Shown piece by piece: positions 38,525-48,138 of a DNA stretch of 64,000 nt. Position 1 is the first letter of the stretch. Each line of letters begins with the position of its first letter. A program made the translations under genes and the position numbers. Origin of the DNA: Stappia sp. MMSF_3263 (GTDB lineage: Bacteria > Pseudomonadota > Alphaproteobacteria > Rhizobiales > Stappiaceae); NCBI RefSeq assembly GCF_030733745.1, contig NZ_JASHIK010000001.1:310001-374000 (forward strand), read 5' to 3'. The notes below the pieces were generated by a model that did no database searches, had not been told where the DNA came from, and saw only the letters and a program-made list of their open reading frames with translations.

Positions 38525-39486
38525 GAGACCAACCCGTAGTCGGAAGCCGTTGTCACGCCCTGGTGGAACCGCAGCTTTCTCAGGTATTCGCGCGGATCCT
38601 TTGGCGTCACCAGCGCGCCTTCCGGCACGCGCAGCCAGTCATGCAGCCGGGTCAGCAGGAAGCGCAGGGCCGCGCCGCGCGCCAGCAGCGGCAGCGAGGC
38701 GAACTCCTCGTCGGTGAAGCCGCGCACGGAGCGGTAGCCGTTGAGCAGCGCCCGGGCCTTGGTGACGTTGAAGGAAAGGTCCGGCTCGAAGCACCAGGCG
38801 TTGAGGCAGATCGCAACGTCGTAGGCGAAGGCATCGTTGCAGGCGAAGTAGAAGTCGATCAGGCCCGACAGGTCCTCGCCAAGGAAGAACACGTTGTCGG
38901 GAAACAGATCGGCATGGATGACGCCGGAGGGCAGGCCTTCCGGCCAGCGGTTTTCCAGATGGTCCAGCTCGGCGGACAGCTCCGTTCCCAACCCCTCGAC
39001 GATCGTGTCGGCCTGGTCGAGAGAGCCTTCGAGCAGCGGCCGCCAGTTCTCGACCGAAAGCGTGTTCGGCCGCGCCATCGGGAAATCGGCGCCGGCCAGG
39101 TGAAAGCGGGCGAGCGCCTCGCCAAGGGCGGTGCAGTGCTCGCGCTTGGGCCGGCGCACCCACATGCCGTCCAGGAACGAGATGATCGCGGCCGGCCGGC
39201 CGGCGAGTTCGCCAAGCATGGAGCCGGAGCGGTCCTCGACCGGCTGCGGGCAGGAGATGCCGCGCGCCGCCAGATGGCGCATCAGCTCGAGGAAGAACGG
39301 CAGGTCGTCCCGTTCCACCCGTTTCTCGTAGAGCGTCAGGATGTAGTAGCCCGACTGGGTGTGCAGCAGGTAGTTGGAGTTCTCGACGCCTTCGGCGATG
39401 CCCTTCAGTGCGAGCACGCCGCCGATCTCGTATCCGGCGACAAACTCGGCGAGATCCTCGTCGGATACATCGGTGTAAACAGCCAT
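38521..39486 (-). CDS. thrB: homoserine kinase (type II, aminoglycoside-kinase fold)
   Basis: A 321-residue homoserine kinase of the ThrB2 type, with a choline/aminoglycoside kinase fold rather than the GHMP fold. Start [16 protein letters not shown] is typical. [42 protein letters not shown] (catalytic loop and metal site) confirm the family. It makes O-phosphohomoserine for the threonine synthase encoded at 31645-33054. It overlaps rnhA by 4 bases. Confidence 0.95.
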   Translation of the reverse strand: MAVYTDVSDEDLAEFVAGYEIGGVLALKGIAEGVENSNYLLHTQSGYYILTLYEKRVERDDLPFFLELMRHLAARGISCPQPVEDRSGSMLGELAGRPAAIISFLDGMWVRRPKREHCTALGEALARFHLAGADFPMARPNTLSVENWRPLLEGSLDQADTIVEGLGTELSAELDHLENRWPEGLPSGVIHADLFPDNVFFLGEDLSGLIDFYFACNDAFAYDVAICLNAWCFEPDLSFNVTKARALLNGYRSVRGFTDEEFASLPLLARGAALRFLLTRLHDWLRVPEGALVTPKDPREYLRKLRFHQGVTTASDYGLVS

Positions 39487-39537
39487 GTCTGCGTCAGTGT
39501 CCTTGAAACGTCGAACTGCCCTGGGGCGGGAGGGACC

Positions 39538-40170
39538 TCAGGGGGCGAGAGGCGTGCGGCTGTCGGCGAGGATGCGGCCGCCAATGCCGATGAAGCAGAC
39601 GCCCGCGGCCCGCTCTATCCAGTGCTTCGCACGGGAAAAGCGGCGGATGACGGGTGCCGATGACATGAACAGGCTGACGAGCGTGTACCAGGTGCCTGCC
39701 GACAGCACCACAAGCGCGACCATCGCGCCCATGACCCAGTAGGGCATGTCGCCGGTGACCGACGTCGCGAAAACGCTGGTGAACAGCACGATGGCCTTGG
39801 GATTGGTCAGCGTCACGAGAAACCCGAAGAGGAGAGGTGCCTTGCCCTGGGCGCCGTCCACCGTGCCGATCTCGATGGGCGCCGGCCGGGTGAACAGGAG
39901 ACGGACCCCGAGATAGGCGAGATAGAGGCCGCCGAGAACGCGCAGGGCGAAGGCCAGCCACTGGTATTCGATGAGGACCGCGGAAAGCCCGAGCAGTGAC
40001 AGGCTTGCATAAAGACCCAGACCTGCCGAAACCCCGAGCGTGGTCAGCAATCCGTGCCGCGTGCCATGGGCCATGGACGAGCGCACCACGGCGATGAAAT
40101 CGGGGCCCGGCAAGATCAGCGCGGGAATGAAGATCGCGAACACCGCGCCCAGAACGCCCAGCCATTCCAT
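39538..40170 (-). CDS. LysE family amino acid exporter
   Basis: A 210-residue membrane protein with about six helices. The LysE/RhtB signature GPDFIAVVRSSMAHGTRHGL lies near the N-terminus after AIFIPALILPGPD. NPKAIVLFTSVFA is the conserved middle loop. The family exports amino acids such as lysine, threonine or homoserine lactone. It lies between ispH (21 bases) and thrB (51 bases) on the same strand, so threonine or homoserine efflux is a reasonable guess, but not proven. Confidence 0.9.
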   Translation of the reverse strand: MEWLGVLGAVFAIFIPALILPGPDFIAVVRSSMAHGTRHGLLTTLGVSAGLGLYASLSLLGLSAVLIEYQWLAFALRVLGGLYLAYLGVRLLFTRPAPIEIGTVDGAQGKAPLLFGFLVTLTNPKAIVLFTSVFATSVTGDMPYWVMGAMVALVVLSAGTWYTLVSLFMSSAPVIRRFSRAKHWIERAAGVCFIGIGGRILADSRTPLAP

Positions 40171-40191
40171 CCTGTGATCCTTTCCGCCGGC

Positions 40192-41214
40192 CTACTCGGC
40201 CGCAGCCTCGCGCAGCGCGCGCGGCAGGTTGAAGGAGATGGTTTCCTCGGCCGTGCGGACGCTTTCGACGCGCACGTCATAGCGCGTGGCGAAGGCCTCG
40301 ATGATTTCCTCCACGAGCACTTCCGGTGCGGAGGCGCCGGCGGTGATGCCGAGGCGCGCCAGCGGGCCCAGCTCCGTCCAGGGGATGTCCGTCGCCCGCT
40401 GGACGAGAACTGCCCTGGGGCAGCCGGCGCGCTCCGCCACCTCGCGCAGGCGCTGCGAGTTGGACGAGTTGGGCGCCCCGACGACAATCAGCGCGTCGAC
40501 CTGCGGAGCCACCGCCTTGACCGCTTCCTGGCGGTTGGTGGTGGCGTAGCAGATGTCGTCCTTGTGCGGCGCCACGATGTCGGGGAAGCGCTCCGTCAGC
40601 ACGGCGACGATCTCGGCCGTGTCGTCTACGGACAGCGTCGTCTGGGTGATCCAGGCAAGCGCGCGGTTGCCGGCCGGCTGAAAACGGCGTGCATCCTCCA
40701 CTGTCTCCACCAGCTGGACCGAGCCTTCCGGCAGTTGCCCCATCGTGCCGATCACTTCCGGGTGGCCGGCGTGGCCGATCAGGACGATCTCCCTGTCGCG
40801 CCGGTGATGGATCTCCGCTTCCTTGTGGACCTTGGAGACCAGCGGGCAGGTGGCGTCGAGGTAGAACATGTTGCGCGCCTGCGCGTCCGCCGGCACGGAT
40901 TTCGGCACCCCGTGCGCGGAAAACACCACCGGCCGGTCGACATGATCCGAGGGGATCTCGTCGAGCTCCTCGACGAAGATGGCGCCCTTGGCCTTCAGGC
41001 TTTCCACCACGAACTTGTTGTGGACGATCTCGTGCCGCACATAGACCGGTGCGCCGAAGCGCTCGAGCGACAGCTCGACGATCTGCACGGCCCGGTCGAC
41101 GCCGGCGCAAAAACCGCGCGGCGCGCACAGCATCACGATGAGCGGCGGCCGCGCGTGCGTCGCCTTGCCGGTGTTCGCCTGGGATCTGGTGTTCGCCTGG
41201 GATGTCGAAGCCAA
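40192..41214 (-). CDS. ispH: 4-hydroxy-3-methylbut-2-enyl diphosphate reductase
   Basis: A 340-residue [4Fe-4S] enzyme, the last step of the MEP isoprenoid pathway. The three cluster Cys are in [13 protein letters not shown] (Cys36), [12 protein letters not shown] and [11 protein letters not shown]. The best start is TTG at 41214: AGGAGG lies 7 bases ahead and no other start has such a site. The first 20 residues contain a duplicated [12 protein letters not shown] unit and are not part of the family domain. It lies upstream of lysE and thrB on the minus strand. Confidence 0.95.
   Translation of the reverse strand: MASTSQANTRSQANTGKATHARPPLIVMLCAPRGFCAGVDRAVQIVELSLERFGAPVYVRHEIVHNKFVVESLKAKGAIFVEELDEIPSDHVDRPVVFSAHGVPKSVPADAQARNMFYLDATCPLVSKVHKEAEIHHRRDREIVLIGHAGHPEVIGTMGQLPEGSVQLVETVEDARRFQPAGNRALAWITQTTLSVDDTAEIVAVLTERFPDIVAPHKDDICYATTNRQEAVKAVAPQVDALIVVGAPNSSNSQRLREVAERAGCPRAVLVQRATDIPWTELGPLARLGITAGASAPEVLVEEIIEAFATRYDVRVESVRTAEETISFNLPRALREAAAE
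41170..41202 (-). repeat. two-copy 18-base tandem repeat in the ispH 5' end
   Basis: The word TCCCAGGCGAACACC occurs twice with an 18-base period (41188-41202 and 41170-41184), encoding [12 protein letters not shown] just after the ispH start. It is a recent in-frame duplication with no effect on the conserved domain. Confidence 0.8.
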
Positions 41215-41461
41215 GCCCGGGCCTCCTTGCCTGTCCGCGTTGCGCCGGTGAAGTGATTGCCGGCAAGCGGGATCGTGCCCCTTACCGGCAATAGAGGTAT
41301 GGGGGCAGGGCGTGTCAAGGGGCGCGGGAAGGGCGGCAGGGTACCTTCGCGCGGGTAGTGCTGTCCGCTTTCCGGCCTTTGTCTCGCCAAGCTGCGATGG
41401 CCCTGATATAGACGGGCGCTGGATATGCGCATCGAGACAATCAGAACTGGGAAAGACTGGC

Positions 41462-42070
41462 ATGCAGCAGGCCGAATGGATCCGCCTCTCCGGCAAGGTC
41501 GCCACTCTGGCGCTCGGACTGGCCCTTGCAGGCTGCGGCGGCGGCGACGTTTCGGATGTCGGCAACGGCATCGCCAAGACGGTGATCTCCGGCAATATGG
41601 CGGACAAGTCCGTTGTCGATGACATCGATCCGTCGATCTTCGCCAAGGACGTTCCCTGTCCGCCGCTCGAGGTCGAGGCCGGCCGCTATTTCGTCATGCA
41701 TTACCAGCGCGGCAAGGATGACGATCCGCGCGCGCTTCTTTATCAGGCAAGTCTTGAGAAATGGGCACGCAAGTGCCGTCGCGAGGGCGGAGAGGTGAAG
41801 ATGACGCTCGGTGTTTCTGGGCGCGTCACGCCGGGACCCGCCTTCCAGGGTGGCGAGATTTTTCTGCCGATCCGCGTCACCTACCAGAATCTCGACGCGG
41901 ACAACGCCAGGGCCAAGCCCGAGACGCGCGTCCTCACCGTGCCCGTCACGCTCGGGGCCGGAGCGCCCGCCGAACAGTGGGCCCTGGTGGAGGAAAACTT
42001 CGTTGTTCCCCAGGGGCGTTCGATCAAGGTTCAGATTGCGCTGGACGCGAGCGCGAAACGGCGGCAATAG
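41462..42070 (+). CDS. lipoprotein of unknown function
   Basis: A 202-residue predicted lipoprotein. The signal peptide ends in the lipobox LAGC with Cys25, followed by GGGDVSD, so it is probably sorted to the outer membrane. The mature part has no family I recognise: [45 protein letters not shown] and [19 protein letters not shown] suggest a beta-rich domain with two further Cys. GGGAAAG is ahead of the ATG at 41462. Divergent from ispH; the gcv operon follows. Confidence 0.75.
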   Translation: MQQAEWIRLSGKVATLALGLALAGCGGGDVSDVGNGIAKTVISGNMADKSVVDDIDPSIFAKDVPCPPLEVEAGRYFVMHYQRGKDDDPRALLYQASLEKWARKCRREGGEVKMTLGVSGRVTPGPAFQGGEIFLPIRVTYQNLDADNARAKPETRVLTVPVTLGAGAPAEQWALVEENFVVPQGRSIKVQIALDASAKRRQ

Positions 42071-42079
42071 GGAGGTGTG

Positions 42080-42108
42080 TTGACAGTCCGGCATGGCCTG
42101 TCGACAAT
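42080..42108 (+). promoter_or_regulatory. sigma70-like promoter of the glycine cleavage operon
   Basis: TTGACA and GACAAT are separated by exactly 17 bases, giving a near-consensus promoter just after the lipoprotein stop. Transcription would start near 42115, about 90 bases before the glycine riboswitch. The -35/-10 region also forms an imperfect palindrome (TTGACAG with CTGTCGACAA), which might be bound by a regulator. Confidence 0.65.
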
Positions 42109-42204
42109 GCGACGCAAGGTTAGAATTTCTGGTGGCGTAGACGTTGTGCGCCTCCGGCAGGGTCGGATCGACAGATTGTCGTTCCCGCCCTGTCCAGACG
42201 AACT

Positions 42205-42425
42205 GCGGGAGAGGTCGATGCCACGGGCGTCGGCGCCGAAGGAGCAACCGCCCCGGAAACTCTCAGGCAAAAGGACCGCAGGTCGAGCAACGCTCTGGAA
42301 AGCAGGATGACGCATCGCAAGATGCGCGCGTCCTCACCGAAGGAGTAACCGCCTTTCTTTTGGGGGCGCCGGCCACGGGCCGTGCGCCGGGCGGGAAATC
42401 TCTCAGGTCGTCAGGACAGAGGGGG
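42205..42425 (+). promoter_or_regulatory. tandem glycine riboswitch
   Basis: Two glycine aptamers in series. The first (about 42205-42306) has GCGGGAGAGG, CCGAAGGAGCAACCG, CTCTCAGGCAAAAGGACCGC and CTCTGGAAAGC. The second (about 42308-42425) has CACCGAAGGAGTAACCGCC, a long P3-type GC-rich arm, AAATCTCTCAGG and CAGGACAGAGGGGG. It precedes gcvT by about 57 bases. In known cases glycine binding turns the operon on. No clear terminator stem is seen, so control may be at translation. Confidence 0.92.
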
Positions 42426-42482
42426 TGCGTGGATACGAAACGTGTTCGCGTCACCAGACCCTCTAGAGCCAGGACGACCGCA

Positions 42483-43625
42483 ATGGCCGATGCCGAGACG
42501 CTTCTTTCAACACCGCTGACAGACCTGCATCGCGAGTTGGGCGCCCGCCTCGTGCCGTTCGCCGGCTACGAGATGCCGGTGCAATATCCTGCCGGCATCA
42601 TCGCGGAGCACGCCCAGACCCGCGAGAAGGCGGGCCTGTTCGACGTCTCGCACATGGGCCAGGCCTTTCTCGTCGGTCCGGATCACGAGACGACGGCACG
42701 GGCACTGGAGACGATGGTTCCTTCCGACGTGGCGGGCCTCAAGCCGGGCCGCCAGCGCTACACGGTGCTCCTCAATGCCGATGGGGGAATTGTCGACGAT
42801 CTGATGGTGACCCGCCCGCTGGGTGCGGAAAACGACGGCCGCCTCTACCTGGTCGTCAATGCCTCGCGCAAGGATGTCGACTACGCCATGATCGCCGCCG
42901 GCCTGCCGGGCAATGTCCGCCTGGAGCCGATCGAGGACCGCGCGCTGGTGGCGCTGCAGGGGCCGATGGCCGCCGAGGTGATGGCCTCGCACGCGCCGGC
43001 CGCAGCAGATCTTGCCTTCATGGGCGCGGCCGAGATGGAATTCGACGGCATCAAGGTGCATGTCTCGCGCTCCGGCTATACGGGCGAGGACGGCTACGAG
43101 ATTTCGGTACCCGCGGGCGCGGCCGAGCCGCTCGCCCGGGCACTGCTCGCCGATGAGCGCGTCGGCCCGGTCGGTCTGGGCGCCCGCGATTCGCTCCGTC
43201 TCGAGGCCGGGCTTTGCCTTTACGGTCACGATCTCGACGAGACGACCTCGCCGGTCGAGGGCGGCATCACCTTCGTGCTGCAGAAGCGGCGCAAGGAAGC
43301 CGGCGACTTCCCCGGAGCAACGCGCATTCTCTCCGAACTCGCCAAGGGGGCCAGGCGCGTGCGCGTCGGCCTGACGCTTGCCGGGCGCGCTCCGGCGCGC
43401 GAGGGCGCTGAAATCCGCTCGACCGATGGCCCGGTGATCGGCGTGCTCACATCCGGCGGTTTTGCCCCCACGCTCGGGGCGCCGATTGCAATGGGCTATG
43501 TCGATGCCGCCCATGCGGCCACCGGCACGCAGGTGAAGCTTGTCGTGCGCGGCCGCGAACTCGACGCCGAAGTGGCGGCCATGCCCTTTGTCCAGCAGCG
43601 CTATTACCGCAAACCGGCCGCCTGA
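42483..43625 (+). CDS. gcvT: glycine cleavage system T protein (aminomethyltransferase)
   Basis: A 380-residue tetrahydrofolate-dependent T protein that takes the methylamine group from lipoyl-GcvH and releases ammonia and methylene-THF. GYEMPVQYPAGIIAEHAQTRE, LFDVSHMGQ, SRSGYTGEDGYEISVP and GLGARDSLRLEAGLCLYGHDLDE-type blocks are present. The ATG at 42483 follows AGGA and lies directly below the riboswitch. A small hairpin (GGCCGC, 6 bases, GCGGCC; 43616-43633) spans the stop codon. First gene of the gcv operon. Confidence 0.97.
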   Translation: MADAETLLSTPLTDLHRELGARLVPFAGYEMPVQYPAGIIAEHAQTREKAGLFDVSHMGQAFLVGPDHETTARALETMVPSDVAGLKPGRQRYTVLLNADGGIVDDLMVTRPLGAENDGRLYLVVNASRKDVDYAMIAAGLPGNVRLEPIEDRALVALQGPMAAEVMASHAPAAADLAFMGAAEMEFDGIKVHVSRSGYTGEDGYEISVPAGAAEPLARALLADERVGPVGLGARDSLRLEAGLCLYGHDLDETTSPVEGGITFVLQKRRKEAGDFPGATRILSELAKGARRVRVGLTLAGRAPAREGAEIRSTDGPVIGVLTSGGFAPTLGAPIAMGYVDAAHAATGTQVKLVVRGRELDAEVAAMPFVQQRYYRKPAA

Positions 43626-43695
43626 CAGCGGCCTTCAAGATTTGCATTGACCTGAACCGGCCAGAACAAGGGCCCTTCCGGAGGACCAGAAAGAC

Positions 43696-44067
43696 ATGAG
43701 CACCCGTTACACCGAAGATCACGAGTGGATCACCGTCGACGGCGATATCGCCACCGTCGGCATCACCACCTATGCCCAGGAACAGCTTGGCGACGTCGTT
43801 TTCGTGGAACTGCCCGAGGTCGGCCGCAAGGTTTCCAAGGGAGACGAGGCGGCGGTCGTGGAGAGCGTCAAGGCGGCATCGGAAGTCTATGCGCCGCTCG
43901 ATGGCGAGATCGTCGAGGCCAATGACGCGCTGGCCGATGCGCCGGGCAAGGTCAATGAGGACCCGGAAGGGGCAGCCTGGTTCGTCAAGATCCGCCTCGC
44001 CGATGCCGGACAGCTCGAGGGCCTGATGGACGAAGCCGCCTACAAGGCTCATCTCGAAGGGCTTTGA
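43696..44067 (+). CDS. gcvH: glycine cleavage system H protein
   Basis: A 123-residue lipoyl carrier protein. Start [17 protein letters not shown] and the lipoylation site Lys59 in [16 protein letters not shown] are conserved. It shuttles the aminomethyl group between the P, T and L proteins. GGAGG lies 11 bases ahead. The OsmC gene starts 5 bases after its stop. Confidence 0.97.
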   Translation: MSTRYTEDHEWITVDGDIATVGITTYAQEQLGDVVFVELPEVGRKVSKGDEAAVVESVKAASEVYAPLDGEIVEANDALADAPGKVNEDPEGAAWFVKIRLADAGQLEGLMDEAAYKAHLEGL

Positions 44068-44072
44068 ACGCC

Positions 44073-44570
44073 ATGGCGAAGCATCTCTACCGGGCCGACG
44101 TGATCTGGCGATGTGACGGCGATTTCGCCGCCAATGCGTACAGCCGCGGCCATGACTGGTCCTTCGACGGCGGGCTCACCGTGCCGGCTTCGGCCTCGCC
44201 GAGCGTCGTCCCGTTGCCGCACTCCGTCGAGGCGGCCGTCGACCCGGAAGAGGCTTTCGTCGCTGCCATCTCCTCCTGCCACATGCTGTGGTTCCTCGAT
44301 CTGGCCCGCCGCGACGGCCTGGTCGTGGACAGCTACCGCGACCAGGCCGAAGGCGTCATGGAGCGGGTCGCCCCCGGCAAGATGGCCGTGACCCGCGTCG
44401 TGCTGCGCCCGCAGATCGTGCTCGCCGGCGCAAGCCTCCCGGATGCCGGCCGGCTCGACGCCTTGCACGAAAAGGCGCACGAGGCCTGTTTCATCGCCAA
44501 TTCCGTCAAGAGCGAGATCGTGGTCGAGGCCTCTCCCGCCACTCTTGCCGACAACTCCCAAGGAGCGTGA
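44073..44570 (+). CDS. OsmC family protein inside the glycine cleavage operon
   Basis: A 165-residue OsmC/Ohr-superfamily protein. [27 protein letters not shown] carries the helix with one Cys, and the partner Cys is in [16 protein letters not shown]; together these are the peroxidatic/resolving pair of the family. Start ATG at 44073 follows GAAGGG. Spacing is tight on both sides (5 bases after gcvH, 1 base before gcvPA), so it must be cotranscribed under the glycine riboswitch. It may protect the lipoyl or PLP enzymes from peroxide, or act on lipoyl thiols; both are inference. Confidence 0.88.
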   Translation: MAKHLYRADVIWRCDGDFAANAYSRGHDWSFDGGLTVPASASPSVVPLPHSVEAAVDPEEAFVAAISSCHMLWFLDLARRDGLVVDSYRDQAEGVMERVAPGKMAVTRVVLRPQIVLAGASLPDAGRLDALHEKAHEACFIANSVKSEIVVEASPATLADNSQGA

Positions 44571-44571
44571 C

Positions 44572-45918
44572 ATGCGCTATCTGCCGCTGTCCGAGACCGA
44601 CCGCACCGACATGCTGGCGCGGGTCGGGATCTCCGACATCGACGAGATCTTCGTCGACATCCCGAAATCCGCCCGCATCGACGGGTTGCTCGACCTGCCG
44701 CGCCGCCAGGGCGAATTCGCCGTAGAACGCGACATGAGCCGCATGGCCGGCAAGAACGTTGCTGCCTCCTCGGTGCCGTTCTTCGTCGGCGCGGGCGCCT
44801 ACAAGCATCATGTGCCGGCAAGCGTCGACCACCTGATCCAGCGCTCGGAGTTCCTCACCTCCTACACGCCCTATCAGCCGGAGGTGACGCAGGGCACTCT
44901 GCAGTATCTCTTCGAGTTCCAGACCCAGGTCGCGGCGCTGACCGGCATGGAGGTCGCCAACGCCTCCATGTATGACGGCTCCACCGGCACGGCCGAGGCA
45001 GTGCTGATGGCGCACCGGGTGACCCGCCGCAACAAGGCGGTGCTCTCCGGCGGCCTGCATCCGCACTACCGGCAGGTGGTCGAGGGGCTGAGCTCCATGG
45101 CCGGCGACCGGGTCGAGGCGCTTGGCGCCGATCCGTCCGGCACCGAGGACATTCTCGCGGCCATCGACGAGGAGACCTCCTGCGTCGTCGTCCAGTCGCC
45201 TTCGGTCTACGGCCACCTGATCGACCTCAAGCCGATCGCCGAGAAGGCGCATGCCCACGGTGCGCTGCTCATCGCCGTCTTCACCGAGGTGGTTTCGCTC
45301 GGCCTGGTCGAATCGCCAGGCGCGCAAGGGGCGGACATTGTCGTCGGCGAGGGCCAGTCGATCGGCAACGGCCTCAATTTCGGCGGGCCTTACGTCGGTC
45401 TCTTCGCCACCCGGCAGAAGTTCATCCGCCAGATGCCGGGCAGGCTTTGCGGCGAGACGGTCGATTCCAACGGCAAGCGCGGCTTCGTGCTGACGCTGTC
45501 GACCCGCGAGCAGCACATCCGCCGCGACAAGGCGACCTCGAACATCTGCACCAATTCAGGCCTCTGCTGTCTCGCCTTCACCATCCACATGACGCTGCTG
45601 GGCGGCAACGGTCTGGCCAAGCTCGCCCGCATCAATCACGCCAACGCGGTGAAGCTGAAGGGAATGCTCGAGATCGTGCCGGGCGTCTCCGTCGTCAACG
45701 ACACGTTCTTCAACGAGTTCACCGTGAAGCTGCCGAAGCCGGCGCATGGCGTCGTCGAGGCGCTGGCCGACAAGGGCGTTCTGGGCGGCGTGCCGGTTTC
45801 TCGTCTCGAGCCGGGCAAGAGTGCGCTTGAGAACCTGCTCCTCGTTGCCGCAAGCGAGGTCAATTCGCACGAGGACCGCGCGGCCTTCGTCACGGCACTG
45901 AAGGAGGTGCTGGCATGA
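44572..45918 (+). CDS. gcvPA: glycine dehydrogenase (decarboxylating) subunit 1
   Basis: A 448-residue N-terminal half of the P protein, which decarboxylates glycine on [42 protein letters not shown] and [29 protein letters not shown]-type motifs define the alpha chain. It has no PLP lysine; that is in gcvPB. AAGGAG precedes the ATG. The stop overlaps the gcvPB start (ATGA). Many proteobacteria have a single ~950-residue GcvP instead. Confidence 0.97.
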   Translation: MRYLPLSETDRTDMLARVGISDIDEIFVDIPKSARIDGLLDLPRRQGEFAVERDMSRMAGKNVAASSVPFFVGAGAYKHHVPASVDHLIQRSEFLTSYTPYQPEVTQGTLQYLFEFQTQVAALTGMEVANASMYDGSTGTAEAVLMAHRVTRRNKAVLSGGLHPHYRQVVEGLSSMAGDRVEALGADPSGTEDILAAIDEETSCVVVQSPSVYGHLIDLKPIAEKAHAHGALLIAVFTEVVSLGLVESPGAQGADIVVGEGQSIGNGLNFGGPYVGLFATRQKFIRQMPGRLCGETVDSNGKRGFVLTLSTREQHIRRDKATSNICTNSGLCCLAFTIHMTLLGGNGLAKLARINHANAVKLKGMLEIVPGVSVVNDTFFNEFTVKLPKPAHGVVEALADKGVLGGVPVSRLEPGKSALENLLLVAASEVNSHEDRAAFVTALKEVLA

Positions 45919-47507
45919 GCATGAACAATCAGGGCCGCCCCTCCGCCCCGGTCGACACCGGCGGCGTGGCCGAGCATCCGACCTTCACCGGCAACAAGGC
46001 GCTGGCCATGGAAGAGCCGTTGCTGTTCGAGACCGGCCGCATGGACGTGTGCGGCGTCGATCTCGACGAGCCGGAGGATTTCGCGCCCGCGCTGGGCAAT
46101 CATGCCCGCAAGGCGGTGCCGGACCTGCCGGCGCTGACCGAGCCGGAGGCGATGCGCCATTATGTGCGCCTGTCGTCGAAGAATTACGCCATCGATGCGG
46201 GCCTCTATCCGCTCGGCTCCTGCACGATGAAGCACAACCCGCGCCTCAACGAGAAGATGGCGCGGCTGCCGGGCTTCGGCGACATCCATCCGATGCAGCC
46301 GCTGTCCACCGTGCCCGGCGCGGTCGAGCTGATCGCCGAACTCGCCCATTGGCTGGTCACCATGACCGGCATGTCGGCGGTTGCGATGAGCCCGAAGGCC
46401 GGCGCCCATGGCGAGCTTTGCGGCATGATGGCGATCAAGGCGGCGCATACGGCCGCCGGCCGTGACCCGAAGATCGTGCTGGTCCCGGAATCGGCCCATG
46501 GCACCAATCCGGCAACGGCGGCGCTCCTCGGTTACAAGGTCGTCGCCATCGCGGCGCGCGAGGACGGCACGGTCGATCCGGCGGCGGTGAAGGCGCGGAT
46601 CGCCGAGCATGAAGGCGACATTGCCGGCATCATGCTGACCAACCCCAACACCTGCGGGTTGTTCGAACGCGACATCATCGCGATGGCCGAGGCGATCCAC
46701 GCCGCCGACGGCTATTTCTACTGCGACGGGGCGAACTTCAACGCCATCGTCGGCAAGGCCCGTCCGGGCGATCTCGGCGTCGACGCCATGCATATCAACC
46801 TGCACAAGACCTTCTCCACACCGCATGGCGGTGGCGGCCCGGGTGCCGGTCCCGTGGTGCTCTCCGAACGTCTTGCTCCCTTCGCGCCCTTGCCCTTCCT
46901 GCGCAAGGAAGGCGATGGGATCACCTGGGTGGAAAGCGAGAGCGAGTTGAAGGACGGTGAGCGGCCGTTCGGCCGGATGACCGCCTTCCACGGCCAGATG
47001 GGCATGTATGTGCGCGCGCTCGCCTACATGAAGAGCCACGGCGCCGACGGGCTGAAGCAGGCGTCGGAAGACGCGGTGCTCAACGCCAACTACGTGCGCG
47101 TCGGCCTGCAGGACCTGATGAGCCTGCCCTTCGGCCAGCGCTGGTGCATGCACGAGGTGCTGTTCGACGACAGCTTCCTCAAGGACACCGGCGTCACCAC
47201 GCTCGACTTTGCCAAGGCGATGATCGACGAGGGCTATCACCCGATGACCATGTATTTCCCGCTGGTCGTCCATGGCGCGATGCTGATCGAGCCGACGGAA
47301 TCGGAAAGCCGTTCTTCGCTCGACCTGTTCATCGCCACCATGCGTGACCTCGTGATGAGCGCGCAGAAGGGCGAGACGGGCCGCTTCAAGGGCGCGCCGT
47401 TCCATGCCCCGCGTGGCCGCCTCGACGAGACCCGCGCGGCGCGCAGCCCGGTGCTCAAGTGGGAGCGTCCGACATCGCGCGACGTGCAGCCGCAGGCGGC
47501 CGAATAG
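45915..47507 (+). CDS. gcvPB: glycine dehydrogenase (decarboxylating) subunit 2
   Basis: A 530-residue PLP-binding half of the P protein. The PLP lysine is Lys298 in [42 protein letters not shown] and [11 protein letters not shown] are the conserved substrate and cofactor loops. With gcvPA, gcvH and gcvT it forms the glycine cleavage complex; the L protein (lipoamide dehydrogenase) is not in the window. A strong terminator follows 30 bases after the stop. Confidence 0.97.
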   Translation: MSMNNQGRPSAPVDTGGVAEHPTFTGNKALAMEEPLLFETGRMDVCGVDLDEPEDFAPALGNHARKAVPDLPALTEPEAMRHYVRLSSKNYAIDAGLYPLGSCTMKHNPRLNEKMARLPGFGDIHPMQPLSTVPGAVELIAELAHWLVTMTGMSAVAMSPKAGAHGELCGMMAIKAAHTAAGRDPKIVLVPESAHGTNPATAALLGYKVVAIAAREDGTVDPAAVKARIAEHEGDIAGIMLTNPNTCGLFERDIIAMAEAIHAADGYFYCDGANFNAIVGKARPGDLGVDAMHINLHKTFSTPHGGGGPGAGPVVLSERLAPFAPLPFLRKEGDGITWVESESELKDGERPFGRMTAFHGQMGMYVRALAYMKSHGADGLKQASEDAVLNANYVRVGLQDLMSLPFGQRWCMHEVLFDDSFLKDTGVTTLDFAKAMIDEGYHPMTMYFPLVVHGAMLIEPTESESRSSLDLFIATMRDLVMSAQKGETGRFKGAPFHAPRGRLDETRAARSPVLKWERPTSRDVQPQAAE

Positions 47508-47536
47508 CCGACGTGCCAGCACGTACAGAAGATGCG

Positions 47537-47566
47537 AACGCCCGGCCCCGTGCCGGGCGTTTTGCG
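47537..47566 (+). terminator. rho-independent terminator of the gcv operon
   Basis: AACGCCCGGC, loop CCCGT and GCCGGGCGTT form a perfect 10-bp stem followed by TTTGCG. It lies 30 bases after the gcvPB stop and closes the glycine cleavage operon. Confidence 0.8.
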
Positions 47567-47601
47567 TTGTGGATGCCCGATTCCGGGACTTGCCGGATGC
47601 A

Positions 47602-47638
47602 ATGACATTCTATATGTCATTTCGACATGTGAAATGTC
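47602..47638. promoter_or_regulatory. operator-like palindromes ahead of the MarR gene
   Basis: An AT-rich island in a GC-rich region carries two inverted repeats back to back: ATGACAT, 5 bases, ATGTCAT (47602-47620) and ATTTC, 7 bases, GAAAT (47619-47635), with ACATGT inside. The last arm continues into AATGTC, complementary to the first GACATT. They end about 15 bases before the MarR start, which fits autorepression, the usual mode of MarR regulators. Confidence 0.6.
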
Positions 47639-47652
47639 GTTCCGGAACAGCC

Positions 47653-48123
47653 ATGCCAGCCTCCGACATCGCGCTCTATGATCTGCTCCAGACAATCCGG
47701 CCGCTGCATCGGCGCGTGGCGCGGTCGGTTGCATCGCATCTGGAGGGGGCGGGGATCGGCGTTGGCGCGCGTGCGGTTCTGGCCTGTCTGGCCGAAGGCG
47801 GGCCGGCCACCGTTCCTCAAGCGGGTCGCGCGCTCTTCCTGCCGCGCCAGAACGTGCAGAAATGGATGGACGAATTGCTGGCTGCCGGCCTTGTCGCCAA
47901 GCACCCCAATCCGGCCCATCGCCGCTCGCCCGTCGCTGCTCTGACGGACAAGGGCACGGCGTTCTTCGAACGGATCCGGGCGCGCGAGCAGGCATTCCTC
48001 GCGCCGTTGGCCTTGGATATTGACGCCGGCGATGTCGAGGCGGCCGCACGGGTGCTCTCCGCCTGTCTCGCCCATTTCGCAGCATACGAGGACGATCCCG
48101 ATCGGCCCGGGCCTTTCGGTTGA
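47653..48123 (+). CDS. MarR family transcriptional regulator
   Basis: A 156-residue winged-helix regulator. The recognition region ALFLPRQNVQKWMDELLAAGLVAKHPNPAHRRSPVAAL-type arrangement (helix, turn, basic wing) is clear, and flanking helices would form the dimer. The ATG at 47653 is preferred (GGAA 7 bases ahead). An upstream ATG at 47602 would place the palindromes inside the coding region. It is followed by a membrane-anchored hydrolase (15 bases) and a hemerythrin gene, probably one operon. The ligand is unknown. Confidence 0.87.
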   Translation: MPASDIALYDLLQTIRPLHRRVARSVASHLEGAGIGVGARAVLACLAEGGPATVPQAGRALFLPRQNVQKWMDELLAAGLVAKHPNPAHRRSPVAALTDKGTAFFERIRAREQAFLAPLALDIDAGDVEAAARVLSACLAHFAAYEDDPDRPGPFG

Positions 48124-48138
48124 CGAAGGAGAAGGTTC

